Shown here: piece after piece, positions 45,624-58,000 of the stretch
Layout: every line of letters begins with the position of its first letter
Numbering within the stretch: position 1 is the first letter of the stretch
NCBI RefSeq assembly: GCF_918797505.1
Contig: NC_092799.1
Location: 32,004,597 to 32,068,596, forward strand
Reading direction: 5' to 3'
Source of the DNA: Bemisia tabaci
Lineage: Eukaryota; Arthropoda; Insecta; Hemiptera; Aleyrodidae
Length of the DNA stretch: 64,000 bases
Position numbers and translations under genes: made by a program
Notes under the pieces: generated by a model
The model's database searches: none
What the model saw: the letters and a program-made list of their open reading frames with translations, nothing else
What the model was told of the DNA's origin: nothing

Positions 45624-48600
45624 TTAAAGCGGATCGTAAACCCCGCAGGTAACGAACCACTCCGACCATAGGAAATTGACTCCCCGCGGAAATTTGAAGA
45701 CTTTATTATCGTTGCCCCAGCCGGCCCAAGAATTGACCGCCAGCCAATAGCGTTTCCCGTCCGTCTCCTCGCCCCAACCAATCAGCTTCACGAATTTATC
45801 GCTTTTCACGAACTCCGCGTCGGATGTTTTGTTGTAAAATCCTGGAACAATTGAAGTGAGGAAATTAGAGTTGAAATTTTTCCGTCTTCGGCTCACTACC
45901 GCTTGAACCTTTCGGAAAGCGATCTGATTGTGAGTTATGAAGGACGTAATAAGACTGAACTTATGGGACACATGTCGACGGCGCACAGTGGATCGGGTCA
46001 ATTGGAGAAGTCGGACACAATTTTGAAACTTTAAAAGCTTGAAATTCCGTTCATACAAAACTTTGAGGTTCTAACAGTGATTCCATTGGTTTCCTCGTCA
46101 AATTTTCCTTTAGAAGCACTCCTTAAAATGTAAAATGTGACTAAATGAACATCAAAATTTGCAGTTTTAGTCAAAAATTTAATGTGCGACCTCTCTAATT
46201 GACTCGATCCACTGTGCGGCGCAGGTCCGCAACCACGTATATCGTTAACGGTGTTTAAAAATCTCCGCTCTTATTTCATTTCTTTACAGGAGAACAAAGC
46301 GACATCATTCCGTGAAGTTTTTGCAGAATTTTCTTTGCTCAGGGAAGAAAAATCACGGCAGTTTTTAGAAATTGCCATTGAGTAGTTTTCCATTTAATGA
46401 ATGAAGTATGACAGGAAGTCTGCCGCGTCGCGAACCGAGTTACGTGGTTGCGGACCTAAACCGCGTCGATCAAGTGTAAAATATATCGTATCAGTGATAT
46501 TATTCCACGGAAAAAAAAGGTGAGAGATAAATTTGAATCGAACACAAGCATCTGACTATGCGACAGTGGGCAAATCGACGGTGTAAGTCGGCAATTGCAT
46601 AACTCGGTTTGCGACGTCGTAGACTCCCTGTCATACTTCATTTTTTAAACGGAAAACTACTCAACGGCAATTCTTTAAATCTGCCGTGATTTTCCTCCTC
46701 TGTGCGAAGAATTTTCTGCGAAAACTTCAAGGAATGATTTCAATTTGTCCCAGTTACCGTCTCCACGGGACGAGGCTCATACGGTCCTGCGACTAGTTTG
46801 CACGGGTAGATTAAAATCGAGTATTTAACCGGGTTAAAATAATAATTGCATTCAATTGACGATTAGACACATTATTTTAACTAAACAAATATGAACAATG
46901 GAGTAGTCAACAAAATATCGCACAATTCGTTTACACTTCTTCTTCCTCTCTCAGTATGGGTCTTAGGGGTGAGAGGACCATACTTGGTACCGGAAAAAAT
47001 ATTGATTAACTCAATATTTTCCCCAACTTCGTAAGTGGGATTTTTCCCTGGGACAAATCTCGTGAGACGGCCTGTGGAGGCAAGGCCTTAGGACACGATT
47101 TCAGAGAAAAGTAGTTGCATCACCGGGTTTCTTGCGAAATTTTTCGCCTTAAATATATCACTTAAAGCGCCAATCCCTGACACATGCAAGAAGTCCATTC
47201 CGAATTCTCAATGAGCACGGCGCGCAGCACGCAGCGCGCAACACGTTAGTGGCGCAATGCGAGAAGTATTCTTAGGGTCTTGTAGGCGCTAATATGCGTT
47301 AGACGACGCGACCGCGCTTTGGCGTTTTGGCACGATTATTCAAACTCGCGGAGTCAGTATATTTTTGAACTTGTTACCACGATGAAGTTTTCACTCCCTT
47401 AGTAAACCAAAAAATTACATTAATTCCAATTAATTCTCCTCTCTTTATTTACATGTGTATAACTAGTTAATTTTCTTTTAATAACGTGATTGAAAGTGAA
47501 ACTGAGATATGCGTTTGTGTGTATGTTGTAACTTCAAATCTACGGTAAAAGTACCAGATCACGTATATTAGTTTGCGACGCTGTAGACTTCCTGTAATAT
47601 TTTATTCTTTTGATGGAAAACTACTCAAAGTTAATTCTTGAAAACTTTCCTGTTTTTTTTCTTCTCTGTGCGAAAAAGAAAACTCTGTGAAAATTTTAAG
47701 AAATGATATTGATTTGTTTTCCTTCAAAAATATAAAATAAGAGTGGAGATTTTGAAACATCGCAAACGAGGGACGTGGTTTGGCAGTTTCACCGTCGAAA
47801 TGCTTTATAAGTATGCATAAGCACGAAAGTCTCCAAACTACTTCTCTCTCAGTTGATCCAACAATGTAAATGTCTAATTCAATACTTACCTCCTTTATGA
47901 TTGAAGAAATCATCGTACAGGAAAATGTCAGTTGAAACGGGACCATTCATGTATATTTCGCTTTTGATTAGATATTCAGAGCCAGGAAGTTGGTAGTGGG
48001 TTGTCACTGTATACGGGAAGGAGAGGAAAAAAACATACAGTTTCCAACAACGACTAAGGCAAGGATACTTCGCAATCATTTTCAATCTTGAACAACTCCT
48101 TTCGGAACTACAAACTAAATTTTCATATCAAATTCTGGCGTACTTAATCAAAACTTTTGTAATTATCTGAGACAACTACCAATGTAAAAAATGAACCGAT
48201 TGCGTAGTGGCGTTACTTGCTTTAATCTTAACGCAGCTTATTTCAGAAAAATTTTGAAAAAACCCGAACGACGTTCGTTTGTAATTTTATCCTTCTGGTC
48301 AATTCATTGTACTATCAAAATATTTTTGATGCTTCTAGGCTTGATGATAATAGAAAGTGTCTCACTCACATCTCTCAGCAACTAGCAATGGTCAGAATGA
48401 AAGGTATTTGGGCGATGGTCGCTGCCACTGCTACTGCTATAGGCCACTTCACACCAATTATTTTGACGATATGTTTAAACTTACTCCTTTTGAAGTCATC
48501 CTTGAGAGGAATCGGGTATTTAGAATTAGAGCACTTCGCTGGGCAGTCATGGTCGAAAGCCGTGTATTCATCGCAAAGTTTCAAACTTCCCGTTTTCCCG

Positions 48601-51600
48601 TTCAAAGAACGTTCTGTTGAAGTCATTTGATTGCCTGTATAGTGCGTCACAGTGTGTTTGCATGGTTCGTGCCCATAGGGTAAACATCCCTAAAGTCATG
48701 GAGCAAATTAACATTATGATGGACATTGGTATTTTTACATCGTCCTTTTAGAGTCAAATGCGCCCAATTTTAAGCGTTTGGTTACGAGTGCACCACGCTG
48801 CAGCACAGTAAAAGCACAAAATATAAAAGAAAACATTAAAGTGCTTTGTAAGTCATTTGACGCGGAACCACCTGAATATTTACAAAACACACATTATATT
48901 TTCCTTTACACATTTTTCCCATCGATTTAAATGAGAATAATCCACGCAGAGTGTGCAAACATTTCAAAATCACGCGTTGAAAAATGCTGACTCCGCGAGT
49001 TTAAATATTATAGCCGAACATAGAGCGAAGCTGCCTACGAACCTAAGTGGATACCTCACGCATTGCGTGATGCTTGAAGTATCCACTTAGGTTTGTAGGC
49101 GCTAATGCACGGTGCGCGTTGACCGCCCTCCCGCCGCGCCGAGCCGTAGCGTGCCACGGCGCCGTAAGCAACTATTTCACAATAGAGGTGTTGCACAGTA
49201 TCATACGAACTTGAAGGCACTCCAACAAATTAAGGATGACAGGCATCCTTTAAGAGTACGAAGTTTCCTTCGCAAAATAAATCAAGATACTGCGGCACAA
49301 AAAGAAAGCGGTAGTCCAAAAACTCAGTAAGTGTTTAATGACGTTTAGCATAATTTTTGAATGTCATTATAGAAAAAAGTAACTCAATCTAAGCAGAAAC
49401 ATTCTTGAGTATGCAGTCAAGAAGATTTTATTTTAAATCAAGAAGAAATTAGCTGAATGAAAGCGGGTTTCTGTTTGATGTAAGTGACTTTCCTTTTTAC
49501 GTAAGCATCTTTTCTTCTTTAAACAAGCATTATTTTCTTTATTGATTCATGATAAAATTCTCTTGGCGGTAGATTCTCGCTTATTTCTGCTTGAATCAAG
49601 TCACTTTTTCCTGTAATGAAGTTCAAAGTCATTCTAAACGTTATTGAATACAGATACTAGGACTTACATGTATTCACATGTGGACTTATTAACTTTGGGT
49701 CTCAACTGGTAAAAGGATCACAACTTCCCTACCGAAAAAACGCGTGGACGTAAACTACTAGAAAATGCAGGTTCGTGGACAAAAAATCGTTGTCGAAATG
49801 TCCTATAACTAGTCAGCCTCATTTTTATTCCGTTCGTTCTCTGTCACGGAAATGACCTGATATCACGTTAAAAGCTTTAATTGGAGTAAATTACAAAAAT
49901 GTATTTCAATATATACCTCGTTTGAGCTGTATTTTCCACCAGAGGGAAGACCAAATTCGACTACTTGGTCCCATGTGTGATAAATAGTCTGGAAATTAGT
50001 GCATAATGAGTAGCATCCGGTGAGGTACTCGGATGATAAACGACCCTTAAACGTCCCATTAGTATAAATGCAGTATCTGTCTGTTGCAACGGATGCAACT
50101 GTTACATGCTGTATGCCATCAAACAAACAAAAACGAAAAAGAAAAAAAAATGAACAAACAATATCATGAGTACACGAAAATCTTTTTCTGTGCTCTTATT
50201 AGTGATCATTTCACACCTTAAGAGGGCAATTAAATGGACTGCATTTTGCAATATGGAACCATAAATTCTGGCTCTTCTGGAAAAACACTTATGTGCATAG
50301 GGAAACTAATGGCACACACGTTGTTTTTAAATCGGGCTAGAATTTATAGTTCCAAATTGCAAAATGTAGTCCAAATGTTTAAATGGATTACATTTTGCAA
50401 TAAGGAACCACTATCTCTGGCTCTTCCACAAAAGCACTTTTCTGCATACGGAAACCAATGACACTTATGCTGTTCCCAAAATGAGCCAGGAATAGTGGTT
50501 CCTTTTTGCAAAATGAGGTCCAAATATAGATAATGAGAGGTACTATCAATTAAGAATGCAGAATGTTTTTGGCCTTCCAATTCTTTAAATTAGCTTGACA
50601 ATTTTAAAACCCACTTTTTCTCCAAAAATTTTGTAAAGATAACTTTTTATAGCTCTGTACGCATGATATGACGTTATTTGAGCAAAGCACGAGATTTTTA
50701 CCGCGATTTTACAGAAAAACACTTGATTTTTACAGCAGTTTTGCCAAAATAATCGCGATTTACGTTGATAAATTGCAACCTCGTTAAAAATCAGGCGTGA
50801 ACAGCCAAGGGTGTTATGATAGTCCACTATGGTATATAGCCACTCGTAAGTCGCAACCTCTGAGATGCATGGAGATAAACAAGAGTATTCATTGATTCAG
50901 CAGGAAACTTTCTTCATGACCAGATGTCTCAGAGTAACTTACAGATTCTGTCGATTTAACCAAGAATTTGGTTGATCAACCAAGTCCTTTCAGTTGATCT
51001 AACCGGAAAAAAGTAACTGAAGTAACTTAAATCAATCAGAAACACGGAACTTTTTAACTGTGTATGTGTAAGTACATTACTTCCTCAAGGAAATCTAGAA
51101 ATTATAAGTCCGGGCTAGACCCTATTTCTGTAAACCCACCACATCGTTGTAACAGGGTCCTTCATCCTCGATGTCCCCGATAAGGTGAGCGCAGTCTTTG
51201 AAGTGATCCCTTGCGTCGAAGGACTGCGGCACTCGCTCAGGCCACTTGGGATCCCCTGTCTTGAACACGACATGCGTTTCTCCTGGCCTGACGTAATTCT
51301 CAATTTTCCTCCGCAGCATGTCCTCAGGGATATCGAACTCTGCATGGGCATTTCGAAGTTGTTTCATCCCATCCTGGACTAATGATTCGACGCTCCTCAG
51401 CTCAAACTGAAAACCGTACATAAATTGGTTGAATTTGATAACAGACTAGTTGGACAGCATTGCAATCAGGAACTTCAATCTCTGGCTAAGTTTAGAAACA
51501 ACGAATGTACCATTAGTTTCCCTACACACATAAGTGTTCTTCCGGATGAGCCAGAGATTGCAGTTCTTAATTGCGAAATGTAGTTCAGTTATGCACTCGG

Positions 51601-52545
51601 CAAAGTATTGTTTACCGGTGCTTGAGGATATCCTAGATTCGGTGATTATAATAATACTAAGGGGTATGCCTCCTAACCGCTCCGCGGCCCAACCCCATTT
51701 TCAATCATTTACTGATTAACAGATCTTGGTTTCTCCCATATCAGGTGAATTTCCATGAACGAATGTGGTAGACAAAAATAACCGTTGTGATTACAAAATA
51801 AAATGCAGCTCTTGCACTCGAGAGATTCAGAAAAGTAAATGGTCATCATTCGTTTAGTTTGTTCGATATCCATTGCTTTCATGTCTCCTTGAGTCTACTT
51901 TCGTCTCTCTTTGTTGCTTCAGCAATTACGTCCCTAACTGTGGGTATACCTTCAATTCTCTCCTCATGTCTTCGTTCCTTACAAAACTTGGCTCCCTACT
52001 AATTTCTCGTAGAACCTTCACTTGGAGACTTTCTATAGTTTATTTATATTAGATCTACATGCACAACCGCTAAGTTGTGGAGCATATTGTCATATAGGTT
52101 TCAGCATTTTTGTTTTCCCCACGAAATGGTAAGGCCCTAGCACCATGTTTCTACCTTGTTACATACAGTTCGGGCCATTTCCTAGCGTTTTTTCTCGATG
52201 TAGCATTTGATTAAACAGTAAAATTGCATTTTTCTTTAACAATTTTGACCTTTTTTCCAATACCCAAAACGTCTTTTATACTCTTTTTTTAAAATTCCTT
52301 CACTTTAATTTTAATATAATATTTGAAAGTGAGTCTAGAGTCTGAATATACTCCTAAAAATTTAGGTCTGTAAACGTAGGGACCTAACACCTCTTTTCGT
52401 TTTATATATCAAGAAGAATCGAGCGACTTACCGACCAAGTTGGATGCGTCCGAAGGAGCTGCGATATTGAATCCATCCCATACGAACTGGTCAACAGCAT
52501 GAAAAACAGGATTGGCATTAATGTCCACATCTTCAGACTTTCCAT
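45624..52545 (-). CDS. Cathepsin B-like secreted pseudoprotease 1
   Basis: Six exons: 52432-52545, 51140-51406, 49917-50108, 48485-48689, 47890-48006, 45624-45841, phases 0,0,0,1,1, giving 370 residues. Residues 6-23 form a signal peptide (MWTLMPILFFMLL). HPTWS and the following helix match a cathepsin B propeptide, and VPQSFDARDHFKDC starts the mature C1A domain. EDEGPCYNDV aligns without gaps to the active-site segment: oxyanion Gln is Glu, catalytic Cys is Asp126. The exon 4 occluding-loop region has PCKHT, keeping the first His but not the second. YMNGPVSTDIFLYDDF is typical of the family. SDKFVKLIGWG puts Lys314 where the catalytic His belongs, while Asn335 (LAVNSW) remains. It should fold and be secreted but cannot be a thiol protease. 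The start at 52545 lies 8 bases inside an exon with a CAG acceptor, suggesting a 5' UTR intron; Met6 is an alternative start. Intron 3 holds a long repeat. Confidence 0.88.
46221..46470. repeat. Inverted-repeat element, 'ATCGACGGTG' family (copy 3)
   Basis: 'gcaaccacgtatatcgttaa' mirrored by 'aaccgagttacgtggttgc', with 'gacaggaagtctgccgcgtc' inside. It lies in intron 5 of cathepsin-like gene 1. Confidence 0.65.
46570..46745. repeat. Half copy of the 'ATCGACGGTG' element
   Basis: Begins 'aaatcgacggtgtaagtcgg', runs through 'ggaaaactactcaacggc' and stops after 'cttcaaggaatgattt', lacking the right arm. About 100 bases from copy 3. Confidence 0.6.
47537..47800. repeat. Inverted-repeat element, 'ATCGACGGTG' family (copy 4)
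   Basis: 'atctacggtaaaagtaccag' mirrored by 'ttggcagtttcaccgtcgaa', with 'cgctgtagacttcctgtaat' inside. It lies in intron 5 of cathepsin-like gene 1, ending 90 bases below exon 5. Confidence 0.65.
48740..49590 (+). repeat. Long dispersed repeat with central palindrome (copy 2)
   Basis: Matches 10100-10980 in the same order: 'agcgtttggttacgagtg', 'aataatccacgcagagtg', palindrome at 49033-49100, 'gcaactatttcacaatag', 'aacattcttgagtatgca'. It accounts for most of intron 3 of cathepsin-like gene 1, antisense to it. Confidence 0.75.
49033..49100. repeat. Palindrome in long repeat, copy 2
   Basis: 'gcctacgaacctaagtggat' pairs with 'atccacttaggtttgtaggc'. The inner stem AGTGGAT/ATCCACT differs from ACAGGGAT/ATCCCTGT of the 61.5 kb copy, on both arms together. 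Confidence 0.75.
50235..50522. repeat. Two 'TTGGACT' MITEs side by side
   Basis: Two hairpins of about 139 bases, 50235-50373 and 50384-50522, are separated by ten bases and each flanked by AAAT. The first has 'aaattctggctctt' arms. The second is more diverged ('ccactatctctggctcttcc'). They lie in intron 2 of cathepsin-like gene 1. Confidence 0.75.
51450..51588. repeat. 'TTGGACT' MITE, diverged
   Basis: 'ttggacagcattgcaatcag' mirrored by 'ttaattgcgaaatgtagttc', with the 'ggctaag' / 'gagccagag' arms. In intron 1 of cathepsin-like gene 1, 43 bases beyond the exon 2 acceptor. Confidence 0.65.
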
Positions 52546-52553
52546 TTAGTTTC

Positions 52554-55071
52554 CTGAAATGAATGCGGTAATAACTCAATTTTAAGTCCCGAAAACCTAT
52601 TCCCATCTGGTATGAACACTTTATTTATTTTGTTTTCTTTATTTCCTATAGTCTTCAGCGTGACCAACATATCATGCTACTATTATGGGTTTTGGTCATT
52701 GATACCAAAATTGGTCATTGATACCGGCCTTCCCTTAATTAAAGTGAGGAAATAAGATTGCCAAAAGTAGATACATTTATTTAAACCATTCAATTAAGAG
52801 CTGCTATATTTATATTTAATATAACTAAAAACAATACAAATTTAATTAGAAAGTAAATTTGGTGATTTGTTACATTAAGTCAATCCGAAATAATCTTCCT
52901 CAAATTTAGTGTGGTCGGAGCGCACACTTTATTTTACTGGCTAAATGATAGTAGCCAGGAAGTTACAAACTCTGACTTGATTTATGTAAATACAACTAAA
53001 GATCTTACTTAACTACTCATTATGTCACCATAATGTTTTACAAATATTCTCGGACTGGATCTACGACCATACTCTCTCGATATCACAGAGAACAGTCGGA
53101 TTGCGCTAGCCTAAGCGTCTGGAAACAGATAAAGATTTTACGTCCAATAAAATCATGAACAATATTTTTAGCCCCCTCCAATAAACGGGTTTATAAGTTT
53201 CCTAGTCTTGTGGCAATGATTGTGTTGGGGCTTGAACTTCTCGGTTTTTATTAACTCAGGGAGTAATGAAATGAACAATCTTACCATTCACCTCTTTTTC
53301 TCCTTATCTATGACTTAAATCACCAAAAGATTTCGAACACAGCCGGGATTGATTACAAAAATGTATAAATATATTTTTTTTCACAACGAATCTTTTCAAC
53401 GATTCCACTACCCATACAAGAAACTGTCTCACGTAGAGTGAAGTAGAGATGTACTTACCGCAATATCCGGTTTGCATTACAAATATGATTGACAGGTCAC
53501 GACGAAAAAATTCTAATGAATACTTTCAAGATAATGCAGGTACTTCTGTTCTTATTTATATGAATCATGAGATAGTAATTAAACGCCATAGATTCCTAGA
53601 AAATTCCACTAAAGCAGGCATAATTACAGACAACGATACAGAGTCACATCTGATTGATTACATTCATTAACGAGATTTTTTTATATTTTTTTTATTTTTT
53701 TCATTGAAGAGTGCGTATATTCTAAAATTAAAAGCTCCGAAGGATTTTAGTCAAATCGCCAAAAATGTTGAGCGAAATTCGCAACGCGACGGTCCTTGAG
53801 CATAAAATACATTTTTCAGTAAGACTTTGAAGCGTTGCAATGAGATTAAGCACTAACCCTTTAAATTTAAGGTGTTGGTCATACACACTCCATACCTCTC
53901 CTGTCTTTCTTCGAATATTCAAGGGAAATTTTTAACCACAGTCGTGGCACATGATGGTTTCCGATCTATCGCTAGCCCAAGATTTAAGGTGCGCCGACAC
54001 CATTGGATTTAAGTTGTGGTTTGATTAAATTAATATTTAATTTCTTACCATGAAATCATGATATTTTTCCATGTTTCTGTTGATGAAAATTTATGTAAAG
54101 CAATCAATCTTTTATATTCTATCTTTTAGAAAATAGACAATTTGGAAAAGAAAAAACAATTGCAATATATTTCAATATTATTGTAGTAAATTTCAATCAG
54201 AGGAGCCCCTTCAATTAGCAGATTGGCAATATGCACAACAATCCGATTTAAAATGTTTTCATTGAATTGGATCGTGGGATAATAGCTGATGTCCTTTTCC
54301 CCTAATCTGGTTAAAAACTTGAAACAATGGTAAGAACCTTTCAATCGTAAGAATGAATTGTGTCCATGAGCTAATTATTACACTATCGCTATTTTGTTCG
54401 TATACTTACTGAAATTAAGTAAAAAAACTACAACACAATGAAAAGGAAAGTAAATATACATTTTCTGTTTTCGTAAGACCATTTGAAATCTCCGAATCAA
54501 GTAACTATTCGATCCCTTCAAAAGTATTTAAAACTGTTTAAATCGCTGGCATGCCATTCTGTGAAAGTCAAAAAGATGAGATCTCTCTTTGCGGCTCATG
54601 TAGATATTTTTATGAGGGCACAAACGGAAATAAACTGGAAATTAGCAGTTTTGGCATGATTTGTCCATAATCAATTCTGAAAATATTGAAAATGCAAAGT
54701 TAACAAACAATAACCATTTAATAAAGGGAAACATGAATACGAGCTTTAAAATTAAAATAAATTTGAATAGGAACTTCGAAGTCTGTCGAAACAATAAAAA
54801 TGGAAGTAAATTATATATGAGAGCTTATTCTGAGCTTTTCGGCGCACTTTTCTAATCACTATTGAAGGAGTCACCTAAAGCATTGGGTGTTGGTCAGTTT
54901 AACAACTCACAATAGAACGTGAGAAGAACACCTGGTGTACTCGATTTTAATTCTATGACATTTTTTTTTTATTTGCCTTTATTGAAGACATGGACATAAG
55001 CTGTTTTTTGCGGCCAAATCCACTATTTTTATTCAATTGCAATTTATTTTAACCTAAGCTACTTGGGAGTT
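52554..55071. other. AT-rich spacer between the two cathepsin-like genes
   Basis: About 2.5 kb containing the promoter and first untranslated exon of gene 1, which I cannot locate, and the 3' end of gene 2. I see no inverted-repeat element and no supportable open frame. Short reading frames here are low-complexity Asn/Lys/Ile-rich translations of AT-rich DNA. Confidence 0.45.
55028..55048 (-). terminator. Polyadenylation signals of cathepsin-like gene 2
   Basis: On the minus strand two AATAAA hexamers occur about 24 and 39 bases after the TGA stop (plus-strand TTTATT at 55043-55048 and 55028-55033). The 3' untranslated region would therefore be very short. Confidence 0.65.
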
Positions 55072-58000
55072 TCACAGCGGATCATAGACGCCCGTTGATG
55101 TGAACGATTCCGCCCAGAGGAAGTCAACTCCGCGAGGGAACTTGAAAACTTTCTTGTCGTCGGCCCAGCCAGCCCATTCGTTCATCGCCAGCCAATAAGG
55201 GGTCCCGTCCTCAGTGGTACCCCAACCGATCAACTTAATGAGTTTGTTGTAAGACAGTAGTGCGGCATTCGTCGATTTGTTGTATAAACCTAGAAAATTA
55301 CCGGGAAAGTTGAGAAATACTTTCAGATGATCAGGTCAAGTTTAACAGAAACGAGTCAAGTTGTATTCTGAAAAAAGTTTTGAACTCACTTAAAAAAGGC
55401 AAATTTTCGCACGTGGATTTGGTTGTAGTTTTTAATTTATGGCCAACCTCCGTTATAACAAAATTGAATTTCCTCATGGTGAAGTTGAGCCTGCAACATT
55501 TGGTTTTCATGCTGGCAGCATTGACAACCACATCCGAAATTCTCGACCCTCCTCCCGAGGTGGGTCAAAAAAGGATAGAAGTTTCAAGGAAAGCTAGGCA
55601 AATCTACGCCAGAAAACGGTTTGTTCCTTCACAAATCGAAATTAAAATTTTCTCCGTTGCTATTTTAGGTATTTCATGGAAAAATGTTTGGCATGAGTAA
55701 AAGCGATGAATAGGCTTTAGAATGAAATCTTAAGTACTCAATTGCTAACTGAACTCTCAATGATTTATGTCAACATGCTGAAGTGTGCTATCGGAAATAG
55801 AATTTGACCCTCGAATGATTTTTTTAAATAGAAGAGTGGCGAAACAGATATCAAATACATTCATCACGTAAAAACATCCGACATTATAAGACTATTTTGC
55901 CCAGGAAACATTCAATTTCCAAGGAGTTACCTTCTGCCGTGACTCTTTTATTTTGAGCTCTTTGAGTTTAAAGGATTATGTACATCGCTCCAGTGGATGG
56001 TCAAAAAATCTCATGAGTCATCTTGAAAAGCTTTAAATGTGCGTCTTTTAAAATATCTTTCATAAAAAAATGAATGCTTGCTGTACTTACCACTTTTGTA
56101 GTCGAAAAAATCGCTATAAAGGAAAATGTCTGAAACGGCAGGACCATATGCATAAATGTCATTTCTGATCTGATACTCAAATCTCGATAGCTGGTAGTAA
56201 GTTGTCACTGTTGGGAAACCCAAACAAAAATGTAATTAATTTTAAAGTGCAGATGTTGATGCTTCGATAATTCGCCTATTTAAAAATTATTTAGAACTTT
56301 TGCGATTGACTCTACTAATAGTCAATAGGATTCAAAATTTAGTTGCACCGAGGTGAAACATATAATGATTCGTAAACTCTGTCATTTTGGTTTTTTTTGA
56401 GCAATTAAAATCTTACTTTTTTTCATATCATCCTCGAGTCGCACAGGGTACTTTGAATTTGAGCATTTTGTGGGACAGTCGTGATCGTAAGCCATGTACT
56501 CATCGCAAGATTTCAAACCGCCACCTTTTTGTACACTTCTCTCCGTTTTGGTCGTCAACCGGGCAGTATAATCATTAGCAGTGTGCTTACACGGCGCATG
56601 TTCGTAGGGCAAGCATCCCTGAAAAATTACAAGTAGAGTTGATTTAGTGGAAAATCAATGTGATATCGGGATAGGTAACCAGACTTTAAATCACTCATTA
56701 TAAAAACGAATAATTATTGCGAACGTCAAGAGCAAGCAAGCTGACTGTCATTCATACTATTCAATGACATATTTTGTACATAATTTCCGTAAAAAATAAA
56801 CTGCATGTATTTATCTCAGTTTTCTCCCCTACTATTGGACTGCATGTTGCAATTTGGATCTATAAATTCTGGCTCATCTGAAAAAACACTTATGTACATA
56901 GGGAAACGAATGATACATACGTTGTTTTTAAACTGGGCCGGAATTTATAGGTCCAAATTGCAAAATGCAGTCCAATTGATGTATTTACATCAAAAGTGAC
57001 TATCTAGATTGAAGCATGGGTCCTGGCATGTATTCATGTGTATCTTACTGGTTAAAGAATTCATATCACAATGGAGATGGTTCCTTTGAATTTAAATACA
57101 CTTATTTTTCAATTTTAGAGGGCAATTTTAAAATCAGACATGATTGATTATACCAGAGAAAACAAAGGAAAACCAACCCCTCTAACACCAAAATAGAGAT
57201 TAGCTCTCACGTGATTTGAAAAATAATCGGTTCAATTCATGATACATGAGCTTACTTTATTTGAATGATATTTTCCGCCGGATGGTACACCGACTTGAAC
57301 AACCTTCTTCCAGGTGGGGTAAATATACTGATGTCTGGTGCATGAGGAATAGCATCCGGTGAGATATTCCGATGAAAGGTGGTCTCTGAATGTTGCATTT
57401 GTGTAGATGCAATATCTATCGGAAGCCACTGAGGAGACCATCACGTGCTTTAACGATAAAAACATAACGAAAAATGAATTGAAATTGGTAACAAAGTATT
57501 TGAATTTTTTTTTATTTTTACTTTTTTTTTATTCCACTTTTTCTCCTTTCGATTGATTACTCCTGCAATAATTAAAATGGATCTTTTGATTCTAGATCGA
57601 GTGGACCGCGTTAAGTAGAAAGGAATTAAGCCACGTCAGCTATTGCTAAATTTGACTGGGCAGTTTACATGAAAAGGGTTGTGCGTATTTTTGTGCAAAT
57701 ATCAGTGAGTTTTCTGCATAGTAAGAAGTAAATTCATCAAAAGTTTCAAAAGAATCCGCAAAAATTTTCTCTTGTAAAAAATTAAATTGCTCCGTTAAAT
57801 TTGGCAATAGTTGATGTGGCTGTGGTTCCTATCTTCTTAACGCGGACCAAGTTTTAACTTATGTAATATGCTTAGATCATGTTCTGTATGACTTTTTAAA
57901 ACAACTTAATATCATCTCGGATCACTGCCAGCCTACTTTCCTTTGAATATGATGGCTAGCAACGACTATGTATCGGATATTTTACGTGGGAGGACTCACT

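Noticed and set aside
52409..52606. Frame reading KLNGKSEDVDINANPVFHAV over the first exon of cathepsin-like gene 1
   Set aside because: It is an out-of-frame shadow; the frame giving a signal peptide and HPTWS matches gene 2 and joins exon 2 in phase.
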